The notes: generated by a model not told the origin, from the sequence alone. A stretch of DNA of 53,220 nucleotides from Anaerolineales bacterium (GCA_019187665.1 JABARH010000033.1:1-53220); one strand, 5' to 3'; positions 42,433 through 51,725 are shown, counted from the stretch's first letter. Numbers and translations: made by a program.

Positions 42433-43425
42433 ATGCCCCGCCCCCTCCTCCTCTCCCTCTCTCTCCTGCTCGCGACAATGCTCCTCAGCCTCGCGATCGG
42501 TTCGGTATTCATCCCTCCCGCCGAACTTTTGAAAATCTTGCGCGGCGCGGGCGAGGAGACCTTCGCGATCATCGTCTGGAACATCCGCCTGCCGCGCACG
42601 GTTCTGATCGCGCTGGCGGGCGCGGCGTTGGGCGGGAGCGGCGCGGCCTATCAGGGACTCTTCCGCAACCCGCTGGCCGATCCATTCCTGATCGGCGTCG
42701 CTTCGGGCGCGGGGCTGGGCGCGGTGATCGCCATGAGCATCCGTTGGCCGTATTCGTTTTGGGGCCTGATGGCGATTCCGCTGGCCGCGTTCCTCGCCGC
42801 GCTGCTGACCGTCTTCCTCGTCTACCAACTCGCGCGCGTCGGCCGCATCGTTCCGACCACAAACCTGATCCTGGCAGGCGTGGCTTTTTCCTCCTTCGCC
42901 ACCTCCCTGACTTCCTTTTTGATGATCCGCTCAACAGACGAAGTGCGCCGCGCCCTCGGCTGGCTTCTCGGCGGGATCAGCCTCGCAGGCTGGGAGGCCG
43001 TCCTCAGCCTGATCCCCTACCTCGTCATCGGCTTTGGCGGATTGCTCCTCAGCGGACATGCCCTCAACCTGATGCAGTTCGGCGACGACCAGGCGCAGCA
43101 AATGGGACTCAACGTGGGCCGCGCGCGCGCCGTCATCCTGGCGGCCTCCTCGCTGACCACAGCCGCGGCGGTGGCCTTCGCGGGCATCATCGGGTTCATC
43201 GGGCTGGTCGTCCCGCACATCGTCCGCATGTGGTTCGGCGCGGACTATCGCCGCGTGATTCCGCTCTCCATCCTCGGCGGCGCGTCGGCGCTGCTGATCT
43301 CAGATGTGATCGCGCGCGTCGTCATCGCGCCGCAGGAGATTCCCGTCGGCATTGTCACCGCCCTGGCGGGCGCGCCGTTCTTTTTGTGGGTGTTGAGACG
43401 CGCGAAGAATCAGGGCTATTGGTAG
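42433..43425 (+). CDS. btuC: Cobalamin ABC transporter, permease
   Basis: 330 residues, about ten membrane helices (FecCD/BtuC family). The conserved region GGSGAAYQGLFRNPLADPFLIGVASGAGLGAV is the signature of the cytoplasmic side, and the L-loop helix region VGRARAVILAASSLTTAAAVAFAG is present. It forms the channel for corrinoid import with BtuD and BtuF. No ribosome site next to the ATG; the octamer array lies upstream. Confidence 0.92.
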   Translation: MPRPLLLSLSLLLATMLLSLAIGSVFIPPAELLKILRGAGEETFAIIVWNIRLPRTVLIALAGAALGGSGAAYQGLFRNPLADPFLIGVASGAGLGAVIAMSIRWPYSFWGLMAIPLAAFLAALLTVFLVYQLARVGRIVPTTNLILAGVAFSSFATSLTSFLMIRSTDEVRRALGWLLGGISLAGWEAVLSLIPYLVIGFGGLLLSGHALNLMQFGDDQAQQMGLNVGRARAVILAASSLTTAAAVAFAGIIGFIGLVVPHIVRMWFGADYRRVIPLSILGGASALLISDVIARVVIAPQEIPVGIVTALAGAPFFLWVLRRAKNQGYW

Positions 43426-43447
43426 CGCACGCGCAGGCAGGTTGATT

Positions 43448-44212
43448 ATGTTGAAGATCGAAAACCTCTCCGTTGATTATGGCTCCCGGCGCGTCCTGCA
43501 CGATGTGACTCTCTCCGTGCAGTCGGGCGAGATACTCGCGCTGATCGGACCGAACGGCGCGGGCAAGTCCACGTTGATCCGCGCGGCCAGCGGAGTGATT
43601 CCGTTCAGCGGACAAGTGCGCACGAACGGCGACACGTTTCATGCGTTGACGCCCATTCAGCGTGCGCGTTACATTGCCGTCGTCCCGCAGGCGATCTCGC
43701 TCCCGCCCGCGTTCACGGTCTGGGAGACGGTGTTGATGGGGCGCACGCCGCATCTTGGATTCCTCGGTCAAACCTCCCGCGCAGACGAGACGCTGGCGTG
43801 GAACGCTCTCGAACGCGTCCACGCGGACGAACTCGCGGAGCGGCGCGTCGGCGAGTTGTCGGGCGGGGAGCGTCAACGCGTGTTGCTGGCGCGCGCGCTG
43901 TGCCAGTCCACGCCTATTTTGTTGCTGGACGAACCGACCGCGCATCTCGATCTGCAATATCAAATGAGTCTGTTGGAATTGACGCGGAAACTTGTCCGCG
44001 AGGATGACCTGGCCGTTCTGATCGCCCTCCACGATTTGAATCTCGCCGCGCGTTTTGCGCAGCGCATCGCGCTGATGGTGGACGGGCGTATCCGCTCGGT
44101 TGGCGCGCCGCGCACAGTGCTGACGCCCGAATTAATTACTGAATCCTATGGCTGGCCGGTGGATGTGATGGAACATCCGCTGGCCCATTTCCCGCTGGTT
44201 TTGCCGCGCTAA
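43448..44212 (+). CDS. btuD: Cobalamin ABC transporter, ATPase
   Basis: 254 residues from the ATG at 43448, with GGCAGG six bases upstream; a TTG at 43442 is also possible. Walker A GPNGAGKSTLIRA, signature LSGGERQRVLLARALCQ, Walker B ILLLDEPTAHLD, H-loop ALHDLN. It powers BtuC. It is the last gene of the riboswitch operon and is followed by a terminator. Confidence 0.92.
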   Translation: MLKIENLSVDYGSRRVLHDVTLSVQSGEILALIGPNGAGKSTLIRAASGVIPFSGQVRTNGDTFHALTPIQRARYIAVVPQAISLPPAFTVWETVLMGRTPHLGFLGQTSRADETLAWNALERVHADELAERRVGELSGGERQRVLLARALCQSTPILLLDEPTAHLDLQYQMSLLELTRKLVREDDLAVLIALHDLNLAARFAQRIALMVDGRIRSVGAPRTVLTPELITESYGWPVDVMEHPLAHFPLVLPR

Positions 44213-44225
44213 ATTGCCACAAACA

Positions 44226-44255
44226 AACAGGCCGCGTCCACGGACGCGGCCTGTT
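44226..44255. terminator. Bidirectional terminator between btuD and sdhB
   Basis: Exact 14-base arms AACAGGCCGCGTCC and GGACGCGGCCTGTT with a two-base loop. It separates two convergent operons. Confidence 0.75.
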
Positions 44256-44271
44256 CATTCCCAATGACCAA

Positions 44272-44982
44272 CTACTCCACCCTGCCCGTCACCGTCGCCA
44301 TCTTCAACTCTCCGATGGCCTGCGTGATCTGAATCTCGCGCGGGCAGGCCATGGTGCAGTTGAATGCTGTATGACAGCGCGCCAAGCCGTTGGTCTCGGC
44401 TACGATCTCGAGACGTTCGCTGGCGGCCTGGTCGCGGCTGTCGAAGACGAAGCGATGCGCGGCCACGAACGCGGCCGGGCCGAGATAATCGTCGCTGGCC
44501 CAGAACGAGGGACAGGAGGTGGTGCAGGCCGCGCACAAAATGCACTTGGTCGACTCGTCGAAACGGGCGCGTTGTTCGGGGCTTTGCAGGCGTTCGCGCC
44601 CATCGGCGGGGGTGGGCGCGTCGCTGATGAACCAGGGCAATACCTTCTTGTAATTGTCGAAGAAGGGTTCCATGTCCACGATCAGGTCTTTGACCACTTT
44701 CAAGCCCATGATCGGTTCGACGGTGATCTGGTCGCCAATGTCGCGCACCAGCGTTTTACAGGCCAGCATGTTATGCCCGTTGATGCGCATCGCGTCCGAG
44801 CCGCAGACCCCGTGCGCGCATGAACGGCGGAACGAGAGCGTGCCGTCGTTATAGCCTTTTACGTGTTCGAGCAGGTCGAGCACGCGGTCGGTCTCGTGCG
44901 CGTTCTCGACAACGTAGGTCTCGTAGTGGAATTTCTTGTCCTGTTCAGGATTGTAGCGAAAAATTTTAATGGTGACTTTCAT
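44272..44982 (-). CDS. sdhB: Succinate dehydrogenase iron-sulfur subunit
   Basis: 236 residues. The [2Fe-2S] motif is SFRRSCAHGVCGSDAM with a later NMLACKTL; the [4Fe-4S]/[3Fe-4S] clusters are marked by CILCAACTTSCPSFW and CHTAFNCTMACPREIQ. SdhB passes electrons from FAD to the quinone. It follows sdhA by 72 bases on the minus strand, ending the sdhC-D-A-B operon. Confidence 0.95.
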   Translation of the reverse strand: MKVTIKIFRYNPEQDKKFHYETYVVENAHETDRVLDLLEHVKGYNDGTLSFRRSCAHGVCGSDAMRINGHNMLACKTLVRDIGDQITVEPIMGLKVVKDLIVDMEPFFDNYKKVLPWFISDAPTPADGRERLQSPEQRARFDESTKCILCAACTTSCPSFWASDDYLGPAAFVAAHRFVFDSRDQAASERLEIVAETNGLARCHTAFNCTMACPREIQITQAIGELKMATVTGRVE

Positions 44983-45054
44983 GAGGGTCTCCGATAAGAA
45001 GTGTCGCGGTGGCGCATGACGCGGGGCGATGGCGCTGAAGACCGCGTGCCGTCA

Positions 45055-46848
45055 TTAATAAACGCGCTTCTTAGGCTGATATTTCGTGATCGTGACGGGT
45101 TTGTACTCCACGCGGGTCTTGCCGCCCGTGTGCCAGGCCAGCGTGTGTTTCAGCCAGTTCTCGTCGTCGCGCTCCGGAAAATCTTCGCGCGAATGTCCGC
45201 CGCGCGACTCCTGGCGGTTCAACGCGCACTCCGCCACCACCTCGGCGATCTCGAGCATGTTGCCCAACTCCCAGGCGTTGAGCAATTCGGTGTTGAAGAT
45301 GCGTCCCGTGTCCGCGACGCGCACGTGCTTGAAGCGTTCCTTCAACTCGCGGACTTTTTCGATGGCGGCCCGCATCCCTTTTTCATTGCGATAGATGCCG
45401 ACATCCTCGAACATGACCTTTTTCATCTCAACGGTGATATCGAACGCGTTCTCTTTGCCCGACCCATTGCGCAGCGCGTCGAGCGCGGACCTCGCGCCGG
45501 CGTCCGCATCCCCTGGCAGATTCTGCCAGTCGGCGTTTTTCGCGTACTCGGCGGCTTTGAGTCCAGCGTGCTTGCCGAAGACCACTAGATCGAGCAGCGA
45601 GTTCGTGCCGAGTCGATTCGCCCCGTGGACCGAAACGCACGCGCACTCGCCCGCCGCGTACAACCCAGGGAAGACCGTGTTCCTGTCATCAATCACCACT
45701 TCGCCAAATTTATTCGTCGGGATGCCGCCCATCGTGTAATGTGCCGTCGGCTGGATGGGCATCATCTGCGTGATCGGGTCCACGCCGAGGTAGACGCGGC
45801 AGAAGTCAATGATGTCGGGCAGTTTTTGCAGAACCTGCTCGCCAGTGATCGTGTACGGCGTCCCGTCGGGGTTGAGGCGTCCGTCCAGCGCGGCGAACTT
45901 GTTGATCGTCTCTGGCCGCGCGTCCAGCCAGACGTAATTTTTTCCGTCCACACCGTTGCCCGCGCGGATCTCGGTGTAGATGGCGCGGCTGACCACGTCA
46001 CGCGAGGCCAGGTCTTTCACGGTCGGCGCGTATTTTGGCATGAAGCGCTCGCCCTTGCCGTTGATCAAAACGCCGCCCTCGCCGCGCACGCCCTCGGTGA
46101 TGAGGATGCCGAGTTTGTAAATGCCTGTGGGATGGAACTGGAAAAATTCCATATCCTCCAGCGGCAGACCGTGACGCAAAAGAATCGCCGCGCCATCGCC
46201 CGTGTAAACGTAGGCGTTGGACGTGACCTCGAAGATGCGGCCATGTCCGCCTGTGGCAAAGATGACGGCCTTCGCGTGGAAGGTGTGCAGTTCGCCTGTC
46301 GCGAGTTCGATCGCCACCACGCCCGCGGCCCTGCCGTTGACGATGAGAAAGTCCAACACTTGATACTCATCGAAGAAATTAACTTTGTTCTTCAGGCATT
46401 GCTGGTACAGCGTTTGCAGGATCATGTGACCCGTGCGGTCAGCAGCATGCGCCGCGCGGCGGACGGGTTTGCCCGTCTCATTGTTGGTATGCCCGCCAAA
46501 CGGCCGCTGTGAAATCTTGCCCTGCGGCGTTCGGTCGAAGGGCAGTCCCATGTGTTCAAGTTCCAGCACCGCTTCGATCGCTTCGTTGCACATGAACTCG
46601 ATCGCGTCCTGGTCGCCGAGATAATCGGAGCCTTTGACCGTGTCGTAGGTGTGCCATTCGGGCTTGTCTTCCTCGTAATTGCCGAGCGCTGCGCTGATCC
46701 CGCCCTGCGCCGCGCCCGTGTGCGAGCGCGTGGGATAGAGTTTGCTGATGACCGCCGTCTTCGCGCCGCGTGAAGCGTAAAGACCCGCCATGAGTCCCGC
46801 CCCGCCCGCGCCGACCACGATCACGTCGAATTGATGAACTTTTGCCAT
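45055..46848 (-). CDS. sdhA: Succinate dehydrogenase flavoprotein subunit
   Basis: 597 residues from the ATG at 46848; an open frame to 47301 adds a stretch that overlaps sdhD and is not part of the gene. The FAD-binding start [17 protein letters not shown], the covalent-flavin His region SHTGAAQGG, and the substrate loop FHPTGIY, RGEGG and PTAHYTMGG are all present. The C-terminus ends in QPKKRVY. GGGAG lies 9-10 bases before the ATG. Together with sdhB-D it oxidises succinate to fumarate. Confidence 0.95.
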   Translation of the reverse strand: MAKVHQFDVIVVGAGGAGLMAGLYASRGAKTAVISKLYPTRSHTGAAQGGISAALGNYEEDKPEWHTYDTVKGSDYLGDQDAIEFMCNEAIEAVLELEHMGLPFDRTPQGKISQRPFGGHTNNETGKPVRRAAHAADRTGHMILQTLYQQCLKNKVNFFDEYQVLDFLIVNGRAAGVVAIELATGELHTFHAKAVIFATGGHGRIFEVTSNAYVYTGDGAAILLRHGLPLEDMEFFQFHPTGIYKLGILITEGVRGEGGVLINGKGERFMPKYAPTVKDLASRDVVSRAIYTEIRAGNGVDGKNYVWLDARPETINKFAALDGRLNPDGTPYTITGEQVLQKLPDIIDFCRVYLGVDPITQMMPIQPTAHYTMGGIPTNKFGEVVIDDRNTVFPGLYAAGECACVSVHGANRLGTNSLLDLVVFGKHAGLKAAEYAKNADWQNLPGDADAGARSALDALRNGSGKENAFDITVEMKKVMFEDVGIYRNEKGMRAAIEKVRELKERFKHVRVADTGRIFNTELLNAWELGNMLEIAEVVAECALNRQESRGGHSREDFPERDDENWLKHTLAWHTGGKTRVEYKPVTITKYQPKKRVY

Positions 46849-46873
46849 GAAAGAATGCTCCCGAAGAATTTCC

Positions 46874-46926
46874 CGCCGCAGCGTTCGCAGAGAATATTGA
46901 GAAGAATCTCTGCGGACTCTGTGGCG
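46874..46926. repeat. Palindromic repeat between sdhD and sdhA
   Basis: CGCCGCAG... and ...GTGGCG outer arms, inner GCAGAGA (46887-46893) paired with TCTCTGC (46907-46913). Similar in style to the 32610 element. Confidence 0.5.
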
Positions 46927-46931
46927 AATAT

Positions 46932-47366
46932 TTACGAAATCCAGATCACATACAACCCGATGAGACTCATTGAGATCATCATAATAATGCTGAGGACGCG
47001 CACGATCCGCCGCCCGCGCGGCGTGACGATGTAATCGTCCGCGATGGCAACCAGGCCGTGAACCCCGTGCGCGGTGGCAACCAGCAGCAGCAGGCTGGCG
47101 ACCGTCCGCCAGAAGGGAGTGGACCACGGCGCCAGGTCGGGGACGTCTGTGTTGAGAACGTGGGGGTTGTTGGGCATGAAGCCCCAGCGCAGCACGTCTG
47201 CCAGGTTCATCTGGTTGCGCGCGCCCATGATCAACGCGCCGACGATCGCGGTCAGGATCAAGCCATACATCGCCAGCGCGGTCAGGCGCGTGATGATCCA
47301 CATGAACATTTCGAAATTCATTCCGCGCTTATTGAGCGGGAGGACTTTCGGTTTGGCTTTTTCCAT
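46932..47366 (-). CDS. sdhD: Succinate dehydrogenase membrane anchor subunit
   Basis: 144 residues with three membrane helices: [38 protein letters not shown] (its His may bind heme) and [20 protein letters not shown]. The PRGRR end on the cytoplasmic side fits an SdhD. It starts two bases after the sdhC stop, with GGGAGG in the overlap. Confidence 0.85.
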   Translation of the reverse strand: MEKAKPKVLPLNKRGMNFEMFMWIITRLTALAMYGLILTAIVGALIMGARNQMNLADVLRWGFMPNNPHVLNTDVPDLAPWSTPFWRTVASLLLLVATAHGVHGLVAIADDYIVTPRGRRIVRVLSIIMMISMSLIGLYVIWIS

Positions 47367-47367
47367 C

Positions 47368-47742
47368 CTAGCCTCCCAACGCGGTGGAGACGATCACATA
47401 GACCGTCAACAAATAAAGCGGCACAAAGACCGCCATCTCCACCCAGATGGCTTCGCGCAGGTGTGGGATCAGTTTCGGAAACAAATCCAGGATCGTGATG
47501 CGCAACCCGTTGATGGCGTGGAACAGAACGCAGAAAAAAATGAAAACCTGGAAAGCCCAGTTCTGGTACACATCATTGAAAAATCCGCCCACGTTTCCCC
47601 CGATGAACGAAGCGAGGATGTGTATCGTAATGAAAGTAGCCATGCCCAATCCGCCCACGCGATGCAGAATATACGCCCACATCGGTCCCTGCCCTTTGTA
47701 ACGCAGGGCTGTGGCCAGGCTCACGTTCCTTGTCAGGCCCAT
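47368..47742 (-). CDS. sdhC: Succinate dehydrogenase cytochrome b subunit
   Basis: 124 residues from the ATG at 47742, with AAGGAGG upstream. The signature YILHRVGGLGMATFITIHILA with the heme His, and a second His in VLFHAINGLRI, are as in SdhC of the type with two anchor proteins. First gene of the sdh operon; the 570 bases in front hold repeats and presumably its promoter. Confidence 0.88.
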   Translation of the reverse strand: MGLTRNVSLATALRYKGQGPMWAYILHRVGGLGMATFITIHILASFIGGNVGGFFNDVYQNWAFQVFIFFCVLFHAINGLRITILDLFPKLIPHLREAIWVEMAVFVPLYLLTVYVIVSTALGG

Positions 47743-47821
47743 CAGTGCCTCCTTGAAGAAGAATTTATAGCAAGACTTTCGCTTGTCCGCAAATCGGCGC
47801 AAGAGCGCGCCTTGCACGCTC

Positions 47822-47852
47822 AGGACTTACGCAAAACCTTGCGTAGGGCGCG
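47822..47852. repeat. Repeat C, copy 2
   Basis: A 31-mer, the inverted near-exact (30 of 31) copy of 38157-38187. Confidence 0.75.
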
Positions 47853-48174
47853 TTCTCTAACGCTGGATGAAGCGAAAGTCCTGTATAGAAATGGTCGTTC
47901 ACGAAATCGGTGACAACGCGAGGGTACGCATTAAGTCGCCGCGCTGGGCGCAAGATCAACCGTGCGGTACGGCAGGATGATCTGCCAGATTTCGCCGCGC
48001 CCCAAATTTTAGTGACAATACTCATGGATTATTGGTTTCAGTTGTCCTCCAATAAAGAGGGAGTTGACCCGTATAATCCAGTCACGCCGTCACGAAGCGC
48101 CTAATTCTAATCCAAACTTTACGCTCATGCGAGGCATAAGTAGATGTCAAAAATCTCTTTGAAAAAGAGTTTTG

Positions 48175-48257
48175 TCGTTGCGAGGGCGATGCTCTTTCGC
48201 CCGAAGCAATCCCCTTATCTGTAAGGGGATTGCTTCGTCGCTACCGCTCCTCGCAAG
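48175..48257. repeat. Palindromic intergenic repeat, family A copy 2
   Basis: An inner stem of 15 exact pairs (GAAGCAATCCCCTTA at 48203 with TAAGGGGATTGCTTC at 48222) and outer GTTGCGAGG/CCTCGCAA-like arms. Shares GAAGCAATC and GGATTGCT with the copy at 12236. Confidence 0.8.
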
Positions 48258-48313
48258 GATATCAATTTAAGAGACTTTTCGGTGGGCGCTTAAAAACATA
48301 TTTTGGAGGCTGT

Positions 48314-48805
48314 ATGGCAGAACTAAGCCGCAGGGATTTCATGAAAGCCGCCGTCTATTTTATAGGCGGGTTGGTGGGCGTTTCCGTCGGGCTGCCATCC
48401 ATCGCATACCTGATTGACCCCGCGCTGGACGGCGCGACCAAAGAGGCCTGGATTCCCATCGGCAAACTGGCCGACATGACCGAGATCAACCGTCCCTATC
48501 CGTTCTCCTTCACGCGCGTCCAGGTGAACGGGTGGGAGCGCACCGCCACCAGTCACGGGGGATTCGTGATTCGCAAGTCGGAAGATCCAAACGACCTGCT
48601 CATCATCAACAGCCGCTGCACGCATCTGGCCTGCACCGTCAACTGGGTGGAGGATGAGCGTGTCTTTGCCTGCCCCTGTCACGACGCGAGTTTCGACGCG
48701 CAAGGCGCGGTCCTCGACGGCCCGCCTCCCCGTCCGCTCGACCGTTACGCGGAGTTCCGCGTCAGCGAGGCGGGCGTCCTCGAAATTTTCTACAAGGAGG
48801 GTTAA
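48314..48805 (+). CDS. petC: Rieske iron-sulfur protein of a bc-type complex
   Basis: 163 residues from the ATG at 48314, with GGAGG before it. A twin-arginine signal-anchor (SRRDFMKAA followed by a hydrophobic helix) puts the [2Fe-2S] domain outside. CTHLAC and CPCHDASFD supply the two Cys and two His ligands. It passes electrons from quinol to cytochrome. The next gene starts three bases after its stop. Confidence 0.92.
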   Translation: MAELSRRDFMKAAVYFIGGLVGVSVGLPSIAYLIDPALDGATKEAWIPIGKLADMTEINRPYPFSFTRVQVNGWERTATSHGGFVIRKSEDPNDLLIINSRCTHLACTVNWVEDERVFACPCHDASFDAQGAVLDGPPPRPLDRYAEFRVSEAGVLEIFYKEG

Positions 48806-48808
48806 TCC

Positions 48809-49468
48809 ATGTGGAAAAAAATCTTCGCCTGGCTGGAGGAACGCCTCGGCCTGAACGACCTGCAAAAATCACTGCTTGAGCGCCCCGAACCCAAAGGCAA
48901 CTGGTGGAACACGCTCGGCTCGGCCAGTCTTTTTCTTTTTATTTTGCAGGGGTTTACGGGCATCTTCCTGACCGTCTATTACACCCCCTCGCCCGATCAC
49001 GCCTATGACTCGGTCCAATACATTATGAGCGGCGTCGCGTTCGGCTGGCTGGTGCGCGGCATCCATCACTGGGGCGCGACCTTGATGGTGATCGTGGTCT
49101 TCATCCACATGCTGCGCGTCTTCGCCACCGCCTCGTTCAAATACCCCCGTGAATTAACCTGGATCATCGGCGTCGGCCTGCTGGTGGCCACGCTCGGCAT
49201 GGGCTTCACGGGTTACCTCCTGCCGTGGAACCAGCGCGCGTATTGGGCCACAACCGTCGGCACGCAGATCGCGGGGACGGTTCCCCTCATTGGCGAATTC
49301 ATCCTCAAGACCCTGCGCGGTGGCCCCGACCTTTCGGCTCTCACCCTGCAGCGTTTCTTCGCGGGACACATCTGGATGCTGCCCCTCGTCCTGGCGGGCT
49401 TGATCGGCGCGCATCTCTACCTCATCATTCGCCACGGCGAATCGCACTGGCCGAAAAAGGAAGACTAG
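48809..49468 (+). CDS. petB: Cytochrome b6-type (N-terminal cytochrome b) subunit
   Basis: 219 residues, four helices. The two heme-binding His pairs are in RGIHHWGATLMVIVVFIHMLR and FFAGHIWMLPLVLAGLIGAHLYL; the Qo region GYLLPWNQRAYWATTVG is present. This corresponds to cytochrome b6 (split type), with the C-terminal half encoded by a following gene. It ends with TAG at 49468, and the 25-bp repeat array starts at the next base. Confidence 0.93.
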   Translation: MWKKIFAWLEERLGLNDLQKSLLERPEPKGNWWNTLGSASLFLFILQGFTGIFLTVYYTPSPDHAYDSVQYIMSGVAFGWLVRGIHHWGATLMVIVVFIHMLRVFATASFKYPRELTWIIGVGLLVATLGMGFTGYLLPWNQRAYWATTVGTQIAGTVPLIGEFILKTLRGGPDLSALTLQRFFAGHIWMLPLVLAGLIGAHLYLIIRHGESHWPKKED

Positions 49469-49788
49469 CAACGGATTGCTCTGCAAAACGGATCAACGGA
49501 TTGCTTCGCGAAACGGATCAGCGGATTGCTCTGCAAAACGGAACAACGGATTGCTTCGCGAAACGGATCAACGGATTGCTTCGCGAAACGGATCAACGGA
49601 TTGCTTCGCGAAACGGATCAGCGGATTGCTCTGCAAAACGGATCAACGGATTGCTTCGCGAAACGGATCAACGGATTGCTTCGCGAAACGGATCAACGGA
49701 TTGCTTCGCGAAACGGATCAACGGATTGCTTCGCGAAACGGAACAACGGATTGCTCTGCAAAACGGATCAACGGATTGGAAACGGATT
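49469..49788 (+). repeat. Tandem array of 25-bp repeats between cytochrome b6 and subunit IV
   Basis: Twelve full 25-base units (49469-49768) and one shortened unit. Two unit types alternate: one containing TTGCTTCGCGAAACGG (units 2, 4-6, 8-11) and one with TTGCTCTGCAAAACGG (units 1, 3, 7, 12). The units begin CAACGGA or CAGCGGA and end GAT or GAA. Because 25 is not a multiple of three, the array is open in all three plus frames. No spacers exist between units. Confidence 0.98.
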
Positions 49789-51189
49789 ATGAATGGCGAA
49801 ACCAAAAAGAAACTCGACGAACGCTACCAGCGTGAATTGTACGAGGGCGAATTTTTCTGGCCCGACAGCATCTTCAAAGACGCGGTCGTCGCCCTCGGAA
49901 TTTCCATCCTGCTGATTCTGCTCGCGACCTTCGTCGGGGTGGCGGGCGAGCCCAAAGCGGACCCCTCAGACACCTCATACATTCCCCGCCCTGAGTGGTA
50001 TTTCCTTTTCCTCTTCAAGTTCCTCGCGCTCTACGGACAGATTCCCCTGATCGGCAAGATCGAGTGGCTCGCCACTGTCCTCGTCCCCAGCATCGCCATC
50101 GGCCTACTTCTCTTCCTGCCCTTCGTTGACCGCAGCCAGGATCGTCACTACGCCAAACGCGCCATGCCGCTGGGCGTCATGTTCATCATGGTCCTCGACA
50201 TCCTCATCCTGACGTTGATCTCCGACGTCCCCACCGTCGCGGCAGACGACGCGACGCGCTGGGTGAAACTCTCGGCCTCGCTCCAACCGTACGCGGGACT
50301 CGTCATCCCAGGCGCGGTCATGCTGGCGCTGATCGCGCTGGCAAAATTCTTTAAGACCGCTTCATGGAAATGGATGGCGTGGACCACGGGAGGCGGCTCG
50401 TTCCTGATGGTCGCGTTGACCCTCGCCATCTTTGCCTTCGCGCCGACCGTCGCGGCGGATGAAAGCGCAGTCGCCGAGACTCTCGTGGATCAGATTCTCG
50501 CGGGGCAGGATCTGTATTCCGTGCAATGCGTGGAATGTCACGGCGACGATGGCAAGGTGACGATCATCGAAGGCGTGAAAGGACTCGAAGGAAAAGAAAT
50601 TTCTCCCATCAACAGCCGCGACGTGCTGTATACGATCAATGATGCCTCAATGGCCGAACTCATCGCCTATGGCCGCCCCGATTCGGGCATGAATCCGTTC
50701 GGGAAGATGTACAACCCCGAAGGCCTGAGCCGAAGCGAGATTGACAACATCGTCATCTTCATGCGCTACATGTGGGACGACCGCTTCGAGCTTCCCGCCG
50801 AGGCGCTTCAGCCGCTCTTCCCGCCGCTGGCGGATGGCGAAGTCCCCTCGTACGATGTGCATATCGCGCCGATCGTCAAACGCTACTGCATCTCCTGTCA
50901 CCGCGAGGGGAAGGAGAATAACAACTATTTGATGGACACCTACGACAACGTGATCAACATGGGCGATAACGCGCCGAACCTGGTTGCGGGCGACGCGAAC
51001 TCGATTCTGTTGCAGGTGATTCAGGGACACGAAATCCTGGACGCGCAGGGCGAGGTGATCATCGGCGTGATGCCGCCCAAGTCCACGCTTAAGCCCAATG
51101 TGGTGGAGGCATTCCTGCGCTGGATCATGGCGGGCATGCCGCGCACCGCCGCGGACGCGGGCGCGCTGTCTGTGCCGCCCGCGCCGTGA
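49789..51189 (+). CDS. Subunit IV-cytochrome c fusion of the bc-type complex
   Basis: 466 residues from the ATG at 49789. The N-terminus (1-150) is subunit IV of a b6f-like complex, with the PEWY motif (PRPEWYFLFLF). Three or four more helices follow. From residue 245 a soluble part has two heme-c sites: CVECH (247-251) and CISCH (367-371). So the complex has a diheme cytochrome c fused to the membrane subunit. No ribosome site precedes the ATG; the last repeat unit abuts it. Confidence 0.9.
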   Translation: MNGETKKKLDERYQRELYEGEFFWPDSIFKDAVVALGISILLILLATFVGVAGEPKADPSDTSYIPRPEWYFLFLFKFLALYGQIPLIGKIEWLATVLVPSIAIGLLLFLPFVDRSQDRHYAKRAMPLGVMFIMVLDILILTLISDVPTVAADDATRWVKLSASLQPYAGLVIPGAVMLALIALAKFFKTASWKWMAWTTGGGSFLMVALTLAIFAFAPTVAADESAVAETLVDQILAGQDLYSVQCVECHGDDGKVTIIEGVKGLEGKEISPINSRDVLYTINDASMAELIAYGRPDSGMNPFGKMYNPEGLSRSEIDNIVIFMRYMWDDRFELPAEALQPLFPPLADGEVPSYDVHIAPIVKRYCISCHREGKENNNYLMDTYDNVINMGDNAPNLVAGDANSILLQVIQGHEILDAQGEVIIGVMPPKSTLKPNVVEAFLRWIMAGMPRTAADAGALSVPPAP

Positions 51190-51208
51190 TTAAGATTGAA
51201 ACGAATCT

Positions 51209-51243
51209 AAGGAGACTGCCTATGCAGGCGGTCTCCTTTTTAT
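51209..51243 (+). terminator. Terminator after the bc-complex operon
   Basis: AAGGAGACTGCC and GGCGGTCTCCTT arms with a T-run. Closes the operon that starts with the Rieske gene. Confidence 0.85.
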
Positions 51244-51274
51244 TGAAGTCTATTTCTCTATCGGGCGAACTTTC

Positions 51275-51357
51275 AACGCGAGTATCGCGAATAGACAAAT
51301 GACGCGAATTTTCTTAATGGGCATTCGCGAAATTCGCTCATTCGTGACATTCGCGTT
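51275..51357. repeat. ATTCGCG-type palindromic repeat before the FKBP gene
   Basis: AACGCGA (51275) and TCGCGTT (51357) arms around ATTCGCGAAATTCGCTCATTC words repeating every 10-11 bases. It ends 32 bases before the FKBP ATG. Confidence 0.6.
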
Positions 51358-51389
51358 AAAATGGGACATCTTATGTTTCAGGAGAAACC

Positions 51390-51725
51390 ATGAAAACCTC
51401 AAGCGGACTCGAATACATCGAAATCGAAGCAGGCGCGGGCGCGCAAGCGGAGACGGGTAAAACCGTAAGCGTGCATTACACGGGAAAATTTCAAGATGGA
51501 GGCGTGTTCGATAGTTCAGTCTCGCGCGGCGAGCCGATAACGTTTCCGCTTGGACAGGGACGCGTGATCAAAGGCTGGGACGAAGGCATCGCGTTGATGA
51601 AGGTCGGCGGCAAGGCGCAGCTGGTCATCCCGCCGAATCTTGCTTACGGCGAGCGCGGCGCGGGCGGAGTCATCCCGCCAAATGCGACTTTGGTGTTTGA
51701 CGTTGAGTTGGTGGATGTGAAGTAG
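51390..51725 (+). CDS. FKBP-type peptidyl-prolyl cis-trans isomerase
   Basis: 111 residues: a single FKBP domain, [58 protein letters not shown] and [11 protein letters not shown]. No signal peptide, so it is cytoplasmic. It isomerises peptidyl-prolyl bonds during folding. AGGAGAAACC precedes the ATG. Confidence 0.95.
   Translation: MKTSSGLEYIEIEAGAGAQAETGKTVSVHYTGKFQDGGVFDSSVSRGEPITFPLGQGRVIKGWDEGIALMKVGGKAQLVIPPNLAYGERGAGGVIPPNATLVFDVELVDVK

Larger units (their letters stand above)
47743..48313. other. Divergent intergenic region between sdhC and the Rieske gene
   Basis: 571 bases without a credible gene. It holds repeat C copy 2 (47822-47852), a family A palindrome (48175-48257), a GTTGACCCGTATAAT stretch near 48063-48077 that could belong to a promoter of the Rieske operon, and weak hairpins. 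Frames across it are short and unconserved. Confidence 0.7.

Noticed and set aside
42134..42599. Frames with VPVYLCTCVPVYLCT repeats on the minus strand
   Set aside because: They only translate the octamer array and the start of btuC antisense.
46849..47301. N-terminal extension of sdhA to 47301
   Set aside because: It overlaps sdhD in another frame and the family start is the VVGAGGAG segment after the ATG at 46848.
49469..49788. The 25-bp array as a CRISPR
   Set aside because: Units follow each other without spacers and no cas genes are near.
49225..49788. Readthrough protein covering cytochrome b6 and the repeat array
   Set aside because: The cytochrome b6 gene ends in TAG at 49466-49468, and the frame seen through the array is not its own frame.
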